Positions 50,698-59,504 of a stretch of 64,000 nucleotides of DNA are shown one piece after another. The notes beneath the pieces were generated by a model that worked only from the letters and a program-made list of their open reading frames with translations, did no database searches and was not told where the DNA came from. Positions within the stretch are counted from its first letter, which is position 1; each line of letters begins with the position of its first letter. The stretch lies in the NCBI RefSeq assembly GCF_042654365.1, contig NZ_JBHSGG010000041.1, positions 12,883-76,882 on the forward strand, given 5' to 3'. The DNA is from Coralloluteibacterium thermophilum. Its GTDB lineage: Bacteria > Pseudomonadota > Gammaproteobacteria > Xanthomonadales > Xanthomonadaceae. The position numbers and the translations under genes are program-made.

Positions 50698-51333
50698 TCA
50701 GTTCCGGATGATCACGAGCTTCGAGAGCCCCATCAGGTTGACCGGCTCGACCGACTCCACCGTCCAGTCGTGGGCCAGGATCTGCTCGGCATAGTCGAAG
50801 TCGGAGCGGAAGCCGATGCGCGCCGCGATGCTGCGGACGGCGCGCTCCAGCAGCCACCAGAAGCGGCTGCCGCTGAAGTGGTTGAGGATCATGATCGTGC
50901 CGCCGGGCCTGCACACGCGACGCAGCTCGGCCACCAGGCGGGCCGGCTCGGGCGTCACCGAGAGCACGTAGGGGACGGTGACGCAGTCGAAGCTCGCGTC
51001 GGGGAAGTCCATCGCCTCGGCGTTCATCGCGCGCAGGGTGATGTCGCGCTCCGGCATCGCGTCCGCGCGGCGGCGGGCGTGCTCCAGCATGCCTTCCGAG
51101 ATGTCCACCCCCACCACGCGGGTCTTCTCCGGGTACTGGAACAGCGTGAGCCCGGATCCCACGCCGACCTCGAGCAGGGTCTCGGGCTGCAGCCGCGCGA
51201 CCGCGGCGGCGAGGCGCTTGCGGCCCGGTTCGAGCACGGCACCGAAGAAGCGGTCGTAGATGGGGGCGTAGCGGTCGTAGGTCTGGATGACGTCCTGCGG
51301 GGAGATCGTGGTCATCAGGCGGTAGAAGGCCAT
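50698..51333 (-). CDS. SAM-dependent methyltransferase (phospholipid/ubiquinone methyltransferase-like)
   Basis: This protein of about 211 residues has a class I methyltransferase fold: QTYDRYAPIYDRFFGAVLEPGRKR at the start, motif I LLEVGVGSGLTLFQYP, VVGVDISEGMLEHARRRA, and post-motif FDCVTVPYVLSVTPEPARLVAELRRVCRPGG. The nearest look is to PmtA-type phosphatidylethanolamine N-methyltransferases and UbiE. Start choice is open: 51315, 51333, 51351 and 51372 are all in frame; 51333 is given. It lies between coaE and a toxin-antitoxin pair. Confidence 0.82.
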   Translation of the reverse strand: MAFYRLMTTISPQDVIQTYDRYAPIYDRFFGAVLEPGRKRLAAAVARLQPETLLEVGVGSGLTLFQYPEKTRVVGVDISEGMLEHARRRADAMPERDITLRAMNAEAMDFPDASFDCVTVPYVLSVTPEPARLVAELRRVCRPGGTIMILNHFSGSRFWWLLERAVRSIAARIGFRSDFDYAEQILAHDWTVESVEPVNLMGLSKLVIIRN

Positions 51334-51398
51334 GTGCGGATACCCGCCCATGATCTCAGGATTCCGTGACATGGGCAGGTGAGGGCGGAATCCCCGTC

Positions 51399-51806
51399 TC
51401 AGTCTCCCGCCACTGCGGCCACGAAGGTCGCGAAGTCGTCCAGCCGCGACGTGCAGAGTGCGTGGACGATCTCCCAGTCGATCCGTGCGTAGCTGTGGAC
51501 CGCGAGGTTCCGGAAGCCCACGGCGGCACGCATCCGCCTCGCGAGATCCTCGTCGATCACCCCGGCCTGGGCGAGGCGATCGAAGGTCTCTCCCATGGTG
51601 TGCGGCACGGGAACGTCGAGCCCTGCGAGAAGGTGGCTGGCGATGTCGACGGCAAGCTGCACGGCGCGGGTCAGGTTCAGGCTGACGATGTCCTGTGCGT
51701 CGACATCGGTGGCAAGCGCCCCGGCTGTCGCCGGACACGTCGCCCGTACGCGCGCAACGCAGCGCCTCAGGGATTCGCTCTTTTCCGCGATCAGCCGCGC
51801 GTCCAT
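51399..51806 (-). CDS. hepT: HepT-like ribonuclease toxin (DUF86)
   Basis: HepT toxins are HEPN-domain RNases that cut RNA and halt growth. The 135-residue helical protein has the active-site motif RX4HXY as R99-NLAV-H104-S-Y106. The Tyr is the residue that the MntA antitoxin AMPylates in the studied Shewanella system. The first helices (AEKSESLRRCVARVRA) and DIVSLNLTRAVQLAVDIASHLL are typical. It starts inside the upstream mntA gene with a 16-base overlap, the usual antitoxin-first order. Confidence 0.92.
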   Translation of the reverse strand: MDARLIAEKSESLRRCVARVRATCPATAGALATDVDAQDIVSLNLTRAVQLAVDIASHLLAGLDVPVPHTMGETFDRLAQAGVIDEDLARRMRAAVGFRNLAVHSYARIDWEIVHALCTSRLDDFATFVAAVAGD

Positions 51807-52180
51807 GCGAGCCGCCGTTCACGCAGGATCCTGTCCCGGTACGGAAGGAAGTCCGCTGCATCCATTACATGGCGCAGGACCAGCGCGGCGTGCGCCGCGT
51901 CGTGGCCTTTCAGTCGCCGGCCGTCAAGCACCTGGCCCAAGAGGGGTTCGCCTGCCCCGGCGAGTTCGACCAGATCCACAGGCCTGCCGGTCAGTGCCGT
52001 GAGCTCCTCGATCATCCCTGCCTTGCGTGCCGCGTCCAGTGGCGATCGGGTATCGATCGCGAGGTCGACGTCGCTGTCGCGACGCGCCTGCCCGCGGGCG
52101 AGCGAGCCGAACAGGTAGGCCAGCCTGATCTCCGGCTGGTCCTCCAGCCAGTGGCGCAGCATGTCCTCGATGGCGTGCAT
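51791..52180 (-). CDS. mntA: MntA-like nucleotidyltransferase antitoxin
   Basis: MntA antitoxins transfer AMP to the HepT toxin and so inactivate it (type VII toxin-antitoxin). The 129-residue protein has the minimal nucleotidyltransferase motif GSX10DXD: Gly25-Ser26, then Asp37 and Asp39, within FGSLARGQARRDSDVDLAI. All catalytic residues are present. The start at 52180 begins MHAIEDMLRHWL; the frame extends further upstream but runs antisense through pilD coding sequence. It lies 47 bases beyond the pilD stop. Confidence 0.92.
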   Translation of the reverse strand: MHAIEDMLRHWLEDQPEIRLAYLFGSLARGQARRDSDVDLAIDTRSPLDAARKAGMIEELTALTGRPVDLVELAGAGEPLLGQVLDGRRLKGHDAAHAALVLRHVMDAADFLPYRDRILRERRLAWTRG

Positions 52181-52227
52181 GCGGCCGATTGTGGGCCGCT
52201 GCGTGCAGGGCCGCAATGCAGCGCGCT

Positions 52228-53118
52228 TCAGGTCACGAAGGGGGCGAAGTAGGCCGCGAGGATGCGGTCGCCGAAGACGAACTGCACCCAGCCGGCGATG
52301 GCCAGGTAGGGGCCGAAGGGGATGGGCGTCGCGCGGTCGCGGCCCTTGATGGCCAGCCAGGCGCTGCCGATCACGGCGCCGGCCACGGCCGAGAGCAGCA
52401 CGATCGGCAGGATGCCGATGGCCCCGCACCAGGCGCCCAGTGCGGCAAGCAGCTTGAAGTCGCCGTAGCCCATGCCCTCCTTGCCGGTGAGCAGCTTGAA
52501 GCCCCAGTACACCGACCACAGCGCCAGGTAGCCGATCGTCGCGCCGAGGATGGCCTGCGTCGGCGTCACGCCGTAGACGCCGAAGGCGGCGGCCAGCAGG
52601 CCCAGCCAGAGCAGGGGATAGGTGAGCTGGTCCGGGAGCAGGGTCGTGCGCAGGTCGATGCCCGACATCGCGACCAGCAGCGCGGTGAACACGAGGGCGG
52701 CCAGTCCCTGCACCGTCGCCCCGAACTGCCAGACGCAGACCGCGAACAGAACGCCGGTGAGCAGCTCGACCGCCGGGTACTGCAGCGAGATGCGCTCGCC
52801 GCTGTGGCGCGAGCGCCCCCGCAGCAGGGCCCAACTCAGCAGGGGGATGTTCTCCCACCACGCCAGCGGAGCCCCGGTGGCCGGGTCGTGCGAGCGCCGG
52901 AAGACGAGGTCCGGCGGCTGCGGTTCGTCCACCGCCGGAAGCTCCAGCATCTCCCGGCAGTCGCGCCGCCACTGCCACTCCAGGCGCGGCGGCAGGCGCA
53001 GGATGACCACGTTGAGGAAGCTGCCGACCAGCAGGCCGAGCACGAGGGCGCCGCCGATGGCGAGCGCGGGGGAGGCGGTAAGTACGTCCAGCACCGGGTC
53101 AGCCGACGGCGGCCGCAA
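52228..53118 (-). CDS. pilD: Prepilin peptidase PilD (cysteine-less variant)
   Basis: PilD cuts and N-methylates prepilins and type II pseudopilins. The 296-residue protein has about eight membrane segments. It keeps the two catalytic Asp regions, SGIDLRTTLLPDQLTYPLLW and GMGYGDFKLLAALGAW, and the loop WWENIPLLSWALLRG. The four zinc-binding cysteines of the cytoplasmic loop are absent: the expected C-x-x-C sites read HDPATGAP and RSRHSGER. Cysteine-less forms are reported in Xanthomonas. It probably serves both the pilus and the gsp system in this window. It overlaps pilC by 20 bases. Confidence 0.95.
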   Translation of the reverse strand: MRPPSADPVLDVLTASPALAIGGALVLGLLVGSFLNVVILRLPPRLEWQWRRDCREMLELPAVDEPQPPDLVFRRSHDPATGAPLAWWENIPLLSWALLRGRSRHSGERISLQYPAVELLTGVLFAVCVWQFGATVQGLAALVFTALLVAMSGIDLRTTLLPDQLTYPLLWLGLLAAAFGVYGVTPTQAILGATIGYLALWSVYWGFKLLTGKEGMGYGDFKLLAALGAWCGAIGILPIVLLSAVAGAVIGSAWLAIKGRDRATPIPFGPYLAIAGWVQFVFGDRILAAYFAPFVT

Positions 53119-54355
53119 GCTTGAAGATCGGCAGGTACATGCCGACGACCATGCCGCCGACGACCACGCCGATGAAGACCATGATCAGCGGCTCCAGCAG
53201 GCTGGTGAGCGCATCCACGGCGTTGTTGACCTCCTGCTCGTAGAACTCCGCCACCTTGAACAGCATGGTGTCGAGTGCGCCGGCCTCCTCGCCGATGGCC
53301 GTCATCTGCACCACCATGTGCGGGAACAGGCCGACCTGCTTCATCGACAGGTTCACGGGGTAGCCGACCGCCACGTCGTCGCGGATGCGTTTCACCGCCT
53401 TCTCGTAGACCACGTTGCCGGTGGCGCCCGCCACGGTGTCGAGCGCCTCCACCAGTGGAACGCCGGCGCGGAAGGTGATACCGAGCGTGCGGGAGAAGCG
53501 GGCGATCGCGGACTGGTGCATGATCTGGCCTATCACCGGGATCTTGAGCACCATGCGGTCGAGGAAGTGAGCGAAGGCTAGCGACCGCTTCTTCAGCGCG
53601 ACCAGTCCGAAGCCTGTTCCCAAGGTCACAACGAGCAGAAGCCACCAATAGGACTGCATCCACTCGGACAGGTTCACCAACATTTGAGTGAAGGCAGGAA
53701 GGTCCGCTCCGAAACCTTGGAAGACGGACTGGAACTGCGGGATCACGAAGATCAACAGGACGCAGGACACCAGGATCGCCACTGCAATGACCGCAGCGGG
53801 GTAGAACAGCGCCTTCTTGATCTTGCCCTTCAGTCCCTCGATGCGCTCCTTGTAGGTCGCGATCGTATCGAGCACGGTGTCGAGCACGCCGGCGCCTTCG
53901 CCTGCGCGGACGAGGTTCTGGTACAGCTCGTCGAACTGCACCGGGTGCTTGCCCAAGGCTTCCGAGAGCGAGGAGCCGCCGGAGACCTCGTCGCGGATGC
54001 TGCCGATCAGGGTCGACATGCGGACGTTCTTCTGCCCCGAGGCGAGGATGTCCAGGGCCTGCACCATGGGCACGCCCGACTGCATCATGGTCGCGAGCTG
54101 GCGGCTGAAGACCGCGATGTCCTGCGCCTTGATGGTGCTGCCGGCCTTGCCGAACAGGGGCTTGGCCTTGGGCTTCACCACGCGCGGGGTGATGCCCTGT
54201 TTCCGGAGTTCCGCCTTGACCAGGTTGACCGACTTGCTCTGGATCTCGCCCTTCATCAGCTGGCCGCGCTTGTCGACGCCGGTCCAGGTGAAGTCCTGCA
54301 GGGGGTTCTCGCGGACCTTGGTCGCGGTGGGCTTGCGTGCGGTGGCGGTGGCCAT
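53099..54355 (-). CDS. pilC: Type IV pilus inner-membrane platform protein PilC
   Basis: PilC is the inner-membrane platform on which the PilB ATPase acts. The 418-residue protein has two T2SF domains, the first near 80-200 (FSRQLATMMQSGVPMVQALDIL) and the second near 280-405 (FSRTLGITFRAGVPLVEALDTVAGATGNVVY), with three membrane segments. The stretch 53570-53760, coding the middle membrane segment, has visibly lower GC and other codon choices than the rest. It lies 267 bases from pilB. Confidence 0.96.
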   Translation of the reverse strand: MATATARKPTATKVRENPLQDFTWTGVDKRGQLMKGEIQSKSVNLVKAELRKQGITPRVVKPKAKPLFGKAGSTIKAQDIAVFSRQLATMMQSGVPMVQALDILASGQKNVRMSTLIGSIRDEVSGGSSLSEALGKHPVQFDELYQNLVRAGEGAGVLDTVLDTIATYKERIEGLKGKIKKALFYPAAVIAVAILVSCVLLIFVIPQFQSVFQGFGADLPAFTQMLVNLSEWMQSYWWLLLVVTLGTGFGLVALKKRSLAFAHFLDRMVLKIPVIGQIMHQSAIARFSRTLGITFRAGVPLVEALDTVAGATGNVVYEKAVKRIRDDVAVGYPVNLSMKQVGLFPHMVVQMTAIGEEAGALDTMLFKVAEFYEQEVNNAVDALTSLLEPLIMVFIGVVVGGMVVGMYLPIFKLAAAVG

Positions 54356-54622
54356 GCTGGTCTCTCGTTGGCCGCGCGGCGGCCGGCTTAGCGAATCGAT
54401 GCTGCGGCGTCCAATGCCTCGGACGCGGGCCCGGGTGCTCTACCGTTGATTCCCCATCCCCGCGACCGGCCTTCCCCCAAGCCGATGCCCCGCACATTCC
54501 CCGTGCGCGGCTGCGGCCGCGCGTGCCGCGGAGTCTACCCGTCCCCGTGGCGGGAGCAAGCGAACCGGGTCACGGAGCGCCCCGAAGGGCGAAGGCTCTG
54601 GTCGTCCCGCAGCGCCGACCGG

Positions 54623-56353
<1,731 letters not shown>

Positions 56354-56535
56354 CCTGGCCGGTCGGTGGGCTGCGGGAGGGGGCCGCCGCGGCGGCGCCG
56401 CGCAGTGTGCCGCATCCCCGGGGCGGGGAGCGAGACATGCCGGTGCGAGAAGCGAGCGAAGAGGAGTGAGAAACGAGGGCAGGCCGACGCCTCTCCTCTT
56501 TCTACTGCTCATGTCTCGCGTTCTGGACCGAGGCT
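56354..56535. repeat. Purine-rich inverted arms between pilB and the XRE gene
   Basis: A purine-rich tract (56447-56484, GAGAAGCGAGCGAAGAGG and GAGTGAGAAACGAGGG) is followed by a pyrimidine-rich tract (56489-56525, CCTCTCCTCTTTCTACTGC and CTCATGTCTCGCG) that is loosely complementary. It resembles the arms upstream of coaE and downstream of secA. No gene is visible in this spacer. Confidence 0.5.
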
Positions 56536-56895
56536 TCAGTCCCGCTCGCTGCGGGCGTCCTTGACCAGCGTCAGCAGGGCGGCCTGCTGTCGGGCGGGCA
56601 GGGTCCGGTAGCGCTGGAGCAGGGCGCGCTCGCCGGCGTCGCGGGCCCGGGAGGCATAGCGTGCGTCGGCGTTGCCCTCGCGCACGCCTTCGGCCTCGAT
56701 GCCGCAGATCAGGGCGTCGAGGCTGCAGGCGAGGGCCTCGCGCAGCCCGGGGAGCAGCCGGAAGCTCGGCGCCTCGCGGCCCGTTTCCCAGGCGGAGACC
56801 GAGGCCTTGGTGACGCCGAGCTCGAAGCCCAGCTCCTCCTGGGTCATGCCGAGCGCGAGACGGGCCGCGCGGAGTCGTTCCGGAAACGAGGACAT
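56536..56895 (-). CDS. XRE-family helix-turn-helix regulator (leftward)
   Basis: This protein of about 119 residues starts MSSFPERLRAARLALGMTQEELGFELGVTKASVSAWETGREAPSF, a cro/C1-type helix-turn-helix, given here only by its key turn TQEELG and KASVSAWETG. The C-terminal half, RDAGERALLQRYRTLPARQQAALLTLV, is typical of short phage-like repressors. It is divergent from another XRE gene, with shared operator-like repeats between them. An in-frame ATG at 56940 would place the operator inside the coding region, so 56895 is preferred. Confidence 0.85.
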   Translation of the reverse strand: MSSFPERLRAARLALGMTQEELGFELGVTKASVSAWETGREAPSFRLLPGLREALACSLDALICGIEAEGVREGNADARYASRARDAGERALLQRYRTLPARQQAALLTLVKDARSERD

Positions 56896-56924
56896 GGGCA
56901 GGAGGTCGAAAAGGGCCTCCGAAG

Positions 56925-56980
56925 GGTATGGACCTGCCATACCTCCTGTCGTGTGGCATACGTTGACATGGCGGTATGGC
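56925..56980. promoter_or_regulatory. Operator-like GGTATGG repeats between divergent XRE genes
   Basis: A perfect inverted repeat, GGTATGG-N5-CCATACC (56925-56943), is followed by a third copy of GGTATGG at 56973-56979. The third copy lies just after a consensus -35 box TTGACA (56963-56968). A related GGCATAC tract is at 56955-56961. The layout fits a shared operator through which one or both XRE proteins control the divergent promoters. Confidence 0.75.
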
Positions 56981-57014
56981 CCCGCAAAACTCGCGTCCCA
57001 TGGACAGTCGCGGC

Positions 57015-57236
57015 ATGCATCCCATCCGCGTCGCGCGTCTGGCCGCCGGCCTCAGCCAGCGCCAGCTCGCCCACAGGGTGAACGTGGAAAAGGTGACGGT
57101 ATCGGGGTGGGAGACCGGTCGCTATGCGCCGAGTCCGCAGCGCGCCAAGGCGCTCTGCCGGGTGCTGCCGACGCTCTCCCTCGACGCGATCTACCGCGAT
57201 GCGCCCGGCACCCGGCAGGACCCCAGGGACGAATGA
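57015..57236 (+). CDS. XRE-family helix-turn-helix regulator (rightward)
   Basis: This short protein has 73 residues from the ATG at 57015, or 78 from an ATG at 57000. It is almost wholly a helix-turn-helix: MHPIRVARLAAGLSQRQLA and then VEKVTVSGWETGRYAPSP. It is the size of a phage Cro-like regulator. A TTGACA box lies about 50 bases upstream within the operator region. Its stop overlaps an ATG of the next gene (ATGA), so the two are probably coupled. Confidence 0.8.
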   Translation: MHPIRVARLAAGLSQRQLAHRVNVEKVTVSGWETGRYAPSPQRAKALCRVLPTLSLDAIYRDAPGTRQDPRDE

Positions 57237-57247
57237 AAGGAGCGAGC

Positions 57248-57703
57248 ATGGACGCAGACGACCGTCTGGACGCACAGTGCGATGCGGCCGCCACGGCAGG
57301 GCGGGCAGGCCAGCGGAGGCCGCTGGAACGCCTGCTGCATCATCTCCAGGGCAGCTTCGACGGCCTGCCGCAGGACGCGGGGCTCGCCCGGCTGCATCCC
57401 CAGAGGCTGCGCGAGATCGAGGCGGCGGCCCGCGCCTGCGCCGGGCACAGCCTGGAGCGGCTCGGCACCATCGCCCGGCTGCTGGCCGCTTCGGCGGCGG
57501 AGAGCGGCGGCGTCGGGACGAGCCCGGTGCACCGCGAGGCGCTGGCGCACCTGGGGGCGCTCACGCTCGAACTCGAATGCTGGGTCCGGCTCGGCGACAG
57601 CGCCCGCGAGTACCTCGACGCGCCCATGGCCGCCCGCGTCATCGCGAACCGCATGGGCGCCTCGGCGCAGATGGCGGGGGAGTGGCCCGAACCGCTCGTG
57701 TAA
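57248..57703 (+). CDS. Unrecognised protein next to XRE regulators
   Basis: I do not recognise this 151-residue protein. It is soluble, Ala/Arg/Leu-rich and predicted mostly helical, with stretches such as RPLERLLHHLQGSFDGLPQD, RLREIEAAARACAGHSLE and EALAHLGALTLELECWVRLG. AAGGAG lies five bases before the ATG at 57248; an ATG at 57233 overlaps the XRE stop. It is co-directional with the small XRE gene, and convergent with the second pilin gene 39 bases away. A role with the regulator pair is an inference from layout only. Confidence 0.7.
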   Translation: MDADDRLDAQCDAAATAGRAGQRRPLERLLHHLQGSFDGLPQDAGLARLHPQRLREIEAAARACAGHSLERLGTIARLLAASAAESGGVGTSPVHREALAHLGALTLELECWVRLGDSAREYLDAPMAARVIANRMGASAQMAGEWPEPLV

Positions 57704-57742
57704 TAGGGCTTGGTTTACTGCGAGGCCAGCCGTGCTGGGCCG

Positions 57743-58144
57743 TCAGCGGCATTCGCCGGGTAGCAGTCGTGCATCTTCGAGGTCGGACTCGCAGCGCCAT
57801 AGGCCTTCGTTGCTGCGGGACAGCCGGACGTAGGAACCCGCGATCTTCGGGTCGCCTTTCAACGTACAGTTGATGAAGCCGGTTGCTGCGGGCTCCACAT
57901 CGATGGAACAGCGGGCGGTCTCGCTCGCCAGGCCGATGTCGTTCGCGGCGAAGTTCGAGCGGCCCTCCGCAAGCAATACCTCGAAACCGCTTCGTCCAGT
58001 GGAAATGTCGCCCATTCCGGTCACGACCTGGCTGCGTGCCGTGAACAGGCCCCATGCCTGCAGCGCGATCGCCGCGAGGATGGCGATGATCGACACGACG
58101 ATCATCAGTTCGATGAGGGTAAATCCCTTTGTGCGGCTCATCAT
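57743..58144 (-). CDS. Type IV pilin-like protein (second pilin)
   Basis: This 133-residue prepilin has a six-residue leader MMSRTKG ahead of FTLIELMIVVSIIAILAAIALQAW, shown here as the start FTLIELMIVV with Glu5 present. The C-terminal part ends with a disulfide loop candidate (CESDLEDARLLPGEC). It is shorter than pilA1 upstream and only 23 or so N-terminal residues are closely alike. GC is lower than average. It follows pilA1 by 116 bases with a terminator between, so it is probably expressed at a lower level from read-through or its own promoter. Confidence 0.9.
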   Translation of the reverse strand: MMSRTKGFTLIELMIVVSIIAILAAIALQAWGLFTARSQVVTGMGDISTGRSGFEVLLAEGRSNFAANDIGLASETARCSIDVEPAATGFINCTLKGDPKIAGSYVRLSRSNEGLWRCESDLEDARLLPGECR

Positions 58145-58194
58145 GCTGCCCCCTTCCAGCCATGCTGCCGCTGCAGCAGTACTGCCTCAGCGGC

Positions 58195-58226
58195 CCCAAA
58201 AGGAAGCCCCGCGCGAGCGGGGCCTC
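58195..58226 (-). terminator. Terminator between the tandem pilin genes
   Basis: On the minus strand the stem GCCCCGC, loop TCGC and GCGGGGC (58206-58223) is followed by TTCCTTTTG. It lies about 37 bases after the pilA1 stop. It should end most pilA1 transcripts before the second pilin gene. Confidence 0.8.
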
Positions 58227-58260
58227 CGGTACAGCGTGCAGGTGCTCCTGCGGGGGCCGA

Positions 58261-58698
58261 TTACGGGCCTGCGCAGTTGTTCGGACGGTGGCTCTCGTTC
58301 GCGATGCTGGTGGTGCAGGCCCACTGCCCGTTCACGTCGCGGGTCAGCGTGACCGTCTCACCATTGACGCTCGGGTTGCCCTTGATCTCACAGACGATGG
58401 TCTGGCCCGACGCGTCGGCCCAGTCGCCGTCGGCCTCGATGGCGCAGCGCGGGGTGTCGTCTGCAAGGCCGATCGCCGTGGCGGAGACCGCATCGGTACG
58501 GGTGCCGCCCTGGATGCCTTCCTCGAATGCGGTCACGCCGCCACGGATGTCGGCGAGGCCGGCGGTGGCCTGCGACTTGGCGACGTAGTTCTGGTACGCC
58601 GGCAGGGCGATGGCGGCGAGGATCGCGATGATCGCGACGACGATCATCAGTTCGATCAGGGTGAAGCCCTGCTGGGCGCGCTTCATCTGCTTGGTCAT
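58261..58698 (-). CDS. pilA: Major type IV pilin PilA
   Basis: This 145-residue prepilin starts MTKQMKRAQQG, a positively charged leader cut by PilD, followed by FTLIELMIVVAIIAILAA with Glu5. The globular part has Cys residues in RCAIEAD, VCEIKG, ACTTS and NNCAGP, enough for two disulfides. The start at 58698 has GGGGAAG eight bases upstream and lies about 107 bases after a sigma-54 promoter. Longer upstream starts would run through the promoter and are rejected. Confidence 0.95.
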   Translation of the reverse strand: MTKQMKRAQQGFTLIELMIVVAIIAILAAIALPAYQNYVAKSQATAGLADIRGGVTAFEEGIQGGTRTDAVSATAIGLADDTPRCAIEADGDWADASGQTIVCEIKGNPSVNGETVTLTRDVNGQWACTTSIANESHRPNNCAGP

Positions 58699-58804
58699 TG
58701 TTTCTTCCCCATTGAAGAGTTGGTGAGTGTCCACGTAGGCCCCGGTATCGGTTCCCCGATCCCTGGGTGCCGTGCGCCGAGGGGAGCACGTGCACGGGCA
58801 TTGA

Positions 58805-58820
58805 TGCACGGACCGTGCCA
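58805..58820 (-). promoter_or_regulatory. Sigma-54 promoter of pilA
   Basis: On the minus strand the sequence TGGCACGGTCCGTGCA has GG and GC exactly ten bases apart, the -24/-12 signature of RpoN promoters. Only the first base of the -12 half (G for T) departs from TTGCA. It implies control by an enhancer-binding protein such as PilR, which is not in the window. Confidence 0.9.
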
Positions 58821-58986
58821 ACTCCGATCCGACCGCCCGTCGTGATCGGGTTCACGCTTGTCGGCGGGGCGTCAAGATGCTGCGGCAGAAAGTGACGCGA
58901 AGTGTCAGGTGGTGTGGGAAACCCCGTCACCTGCCCACACCCTGAGCTGCCTCATGGGCGGAAGGATCGACCGCAGCGGAGCCGCT

Positions 58987-59394
58987 TCAGCGGGGACCGG
59001 ACCGCGCCGCACTTCGGCGGCAGCGCTCCAGCAGCGCATGGCACAGGCGACGCAGGCGCCGGTTCTCGCGGACGAGGCGGGCCAGCGCGGAAGAGCGGCC
59101 GCCGGTCGCCGCGGGCGGCGAAGCGGTGCGCAGCAGATCGTCGAGCCCGCACAGGCCGGCGACCAGCGCGTCGATGCAGGCCGCCCATGCGTCGTCGTCG
59201 GCCCAGGCGTCGTCCGCGGGGACGACGGGCACCAGCAGGCGATAGCCGCGGCGGTGCACGGTCGAGATGTAGCGGGGCCGGCGCGCGCTGTCGCCGAGCG
59301 CCGCGCGCAGCAGGGCCACGTGCTTGTGCACGGCGTTGTCGCCCAGGCACTGGCCGGGCCAGCAGTCCGACAGCAGCTCCTCGGCACTGCACAC
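58987..59394 (-). pseudogene. Winged-helix DNA-binding protein, N-terminally truncated
   Basis: The frame encodes the later part of an OmpR/PhoB-type effector domain: SAEELLSDCWPG, NAVHKHVALLRAALGD and RRPRYISTVHRRGYRLLVPV. The first strands and helix of the domain are missing. An in-frame TAG lies about 25 codons upstream of the first GTG (59394), and there is no ATG. A Cys/Arg-rich tail follows the domain. It could be a short functional protein starting at the GTG, but more likely is a remnant. It is divergent from the gene at 59505. Confidence 0.55.
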
Positions 59395-59504
59395 CGCGCC
59401 GGACGAGAACCCACTGCACGCCGGCGACGGCGACGGCCCAGCGGACGCGGGCGGCGCGCCCCCGGTGCGCTAAGGTCTGCGGGTTTCCCCGCAGGACCTC
59501 GACG

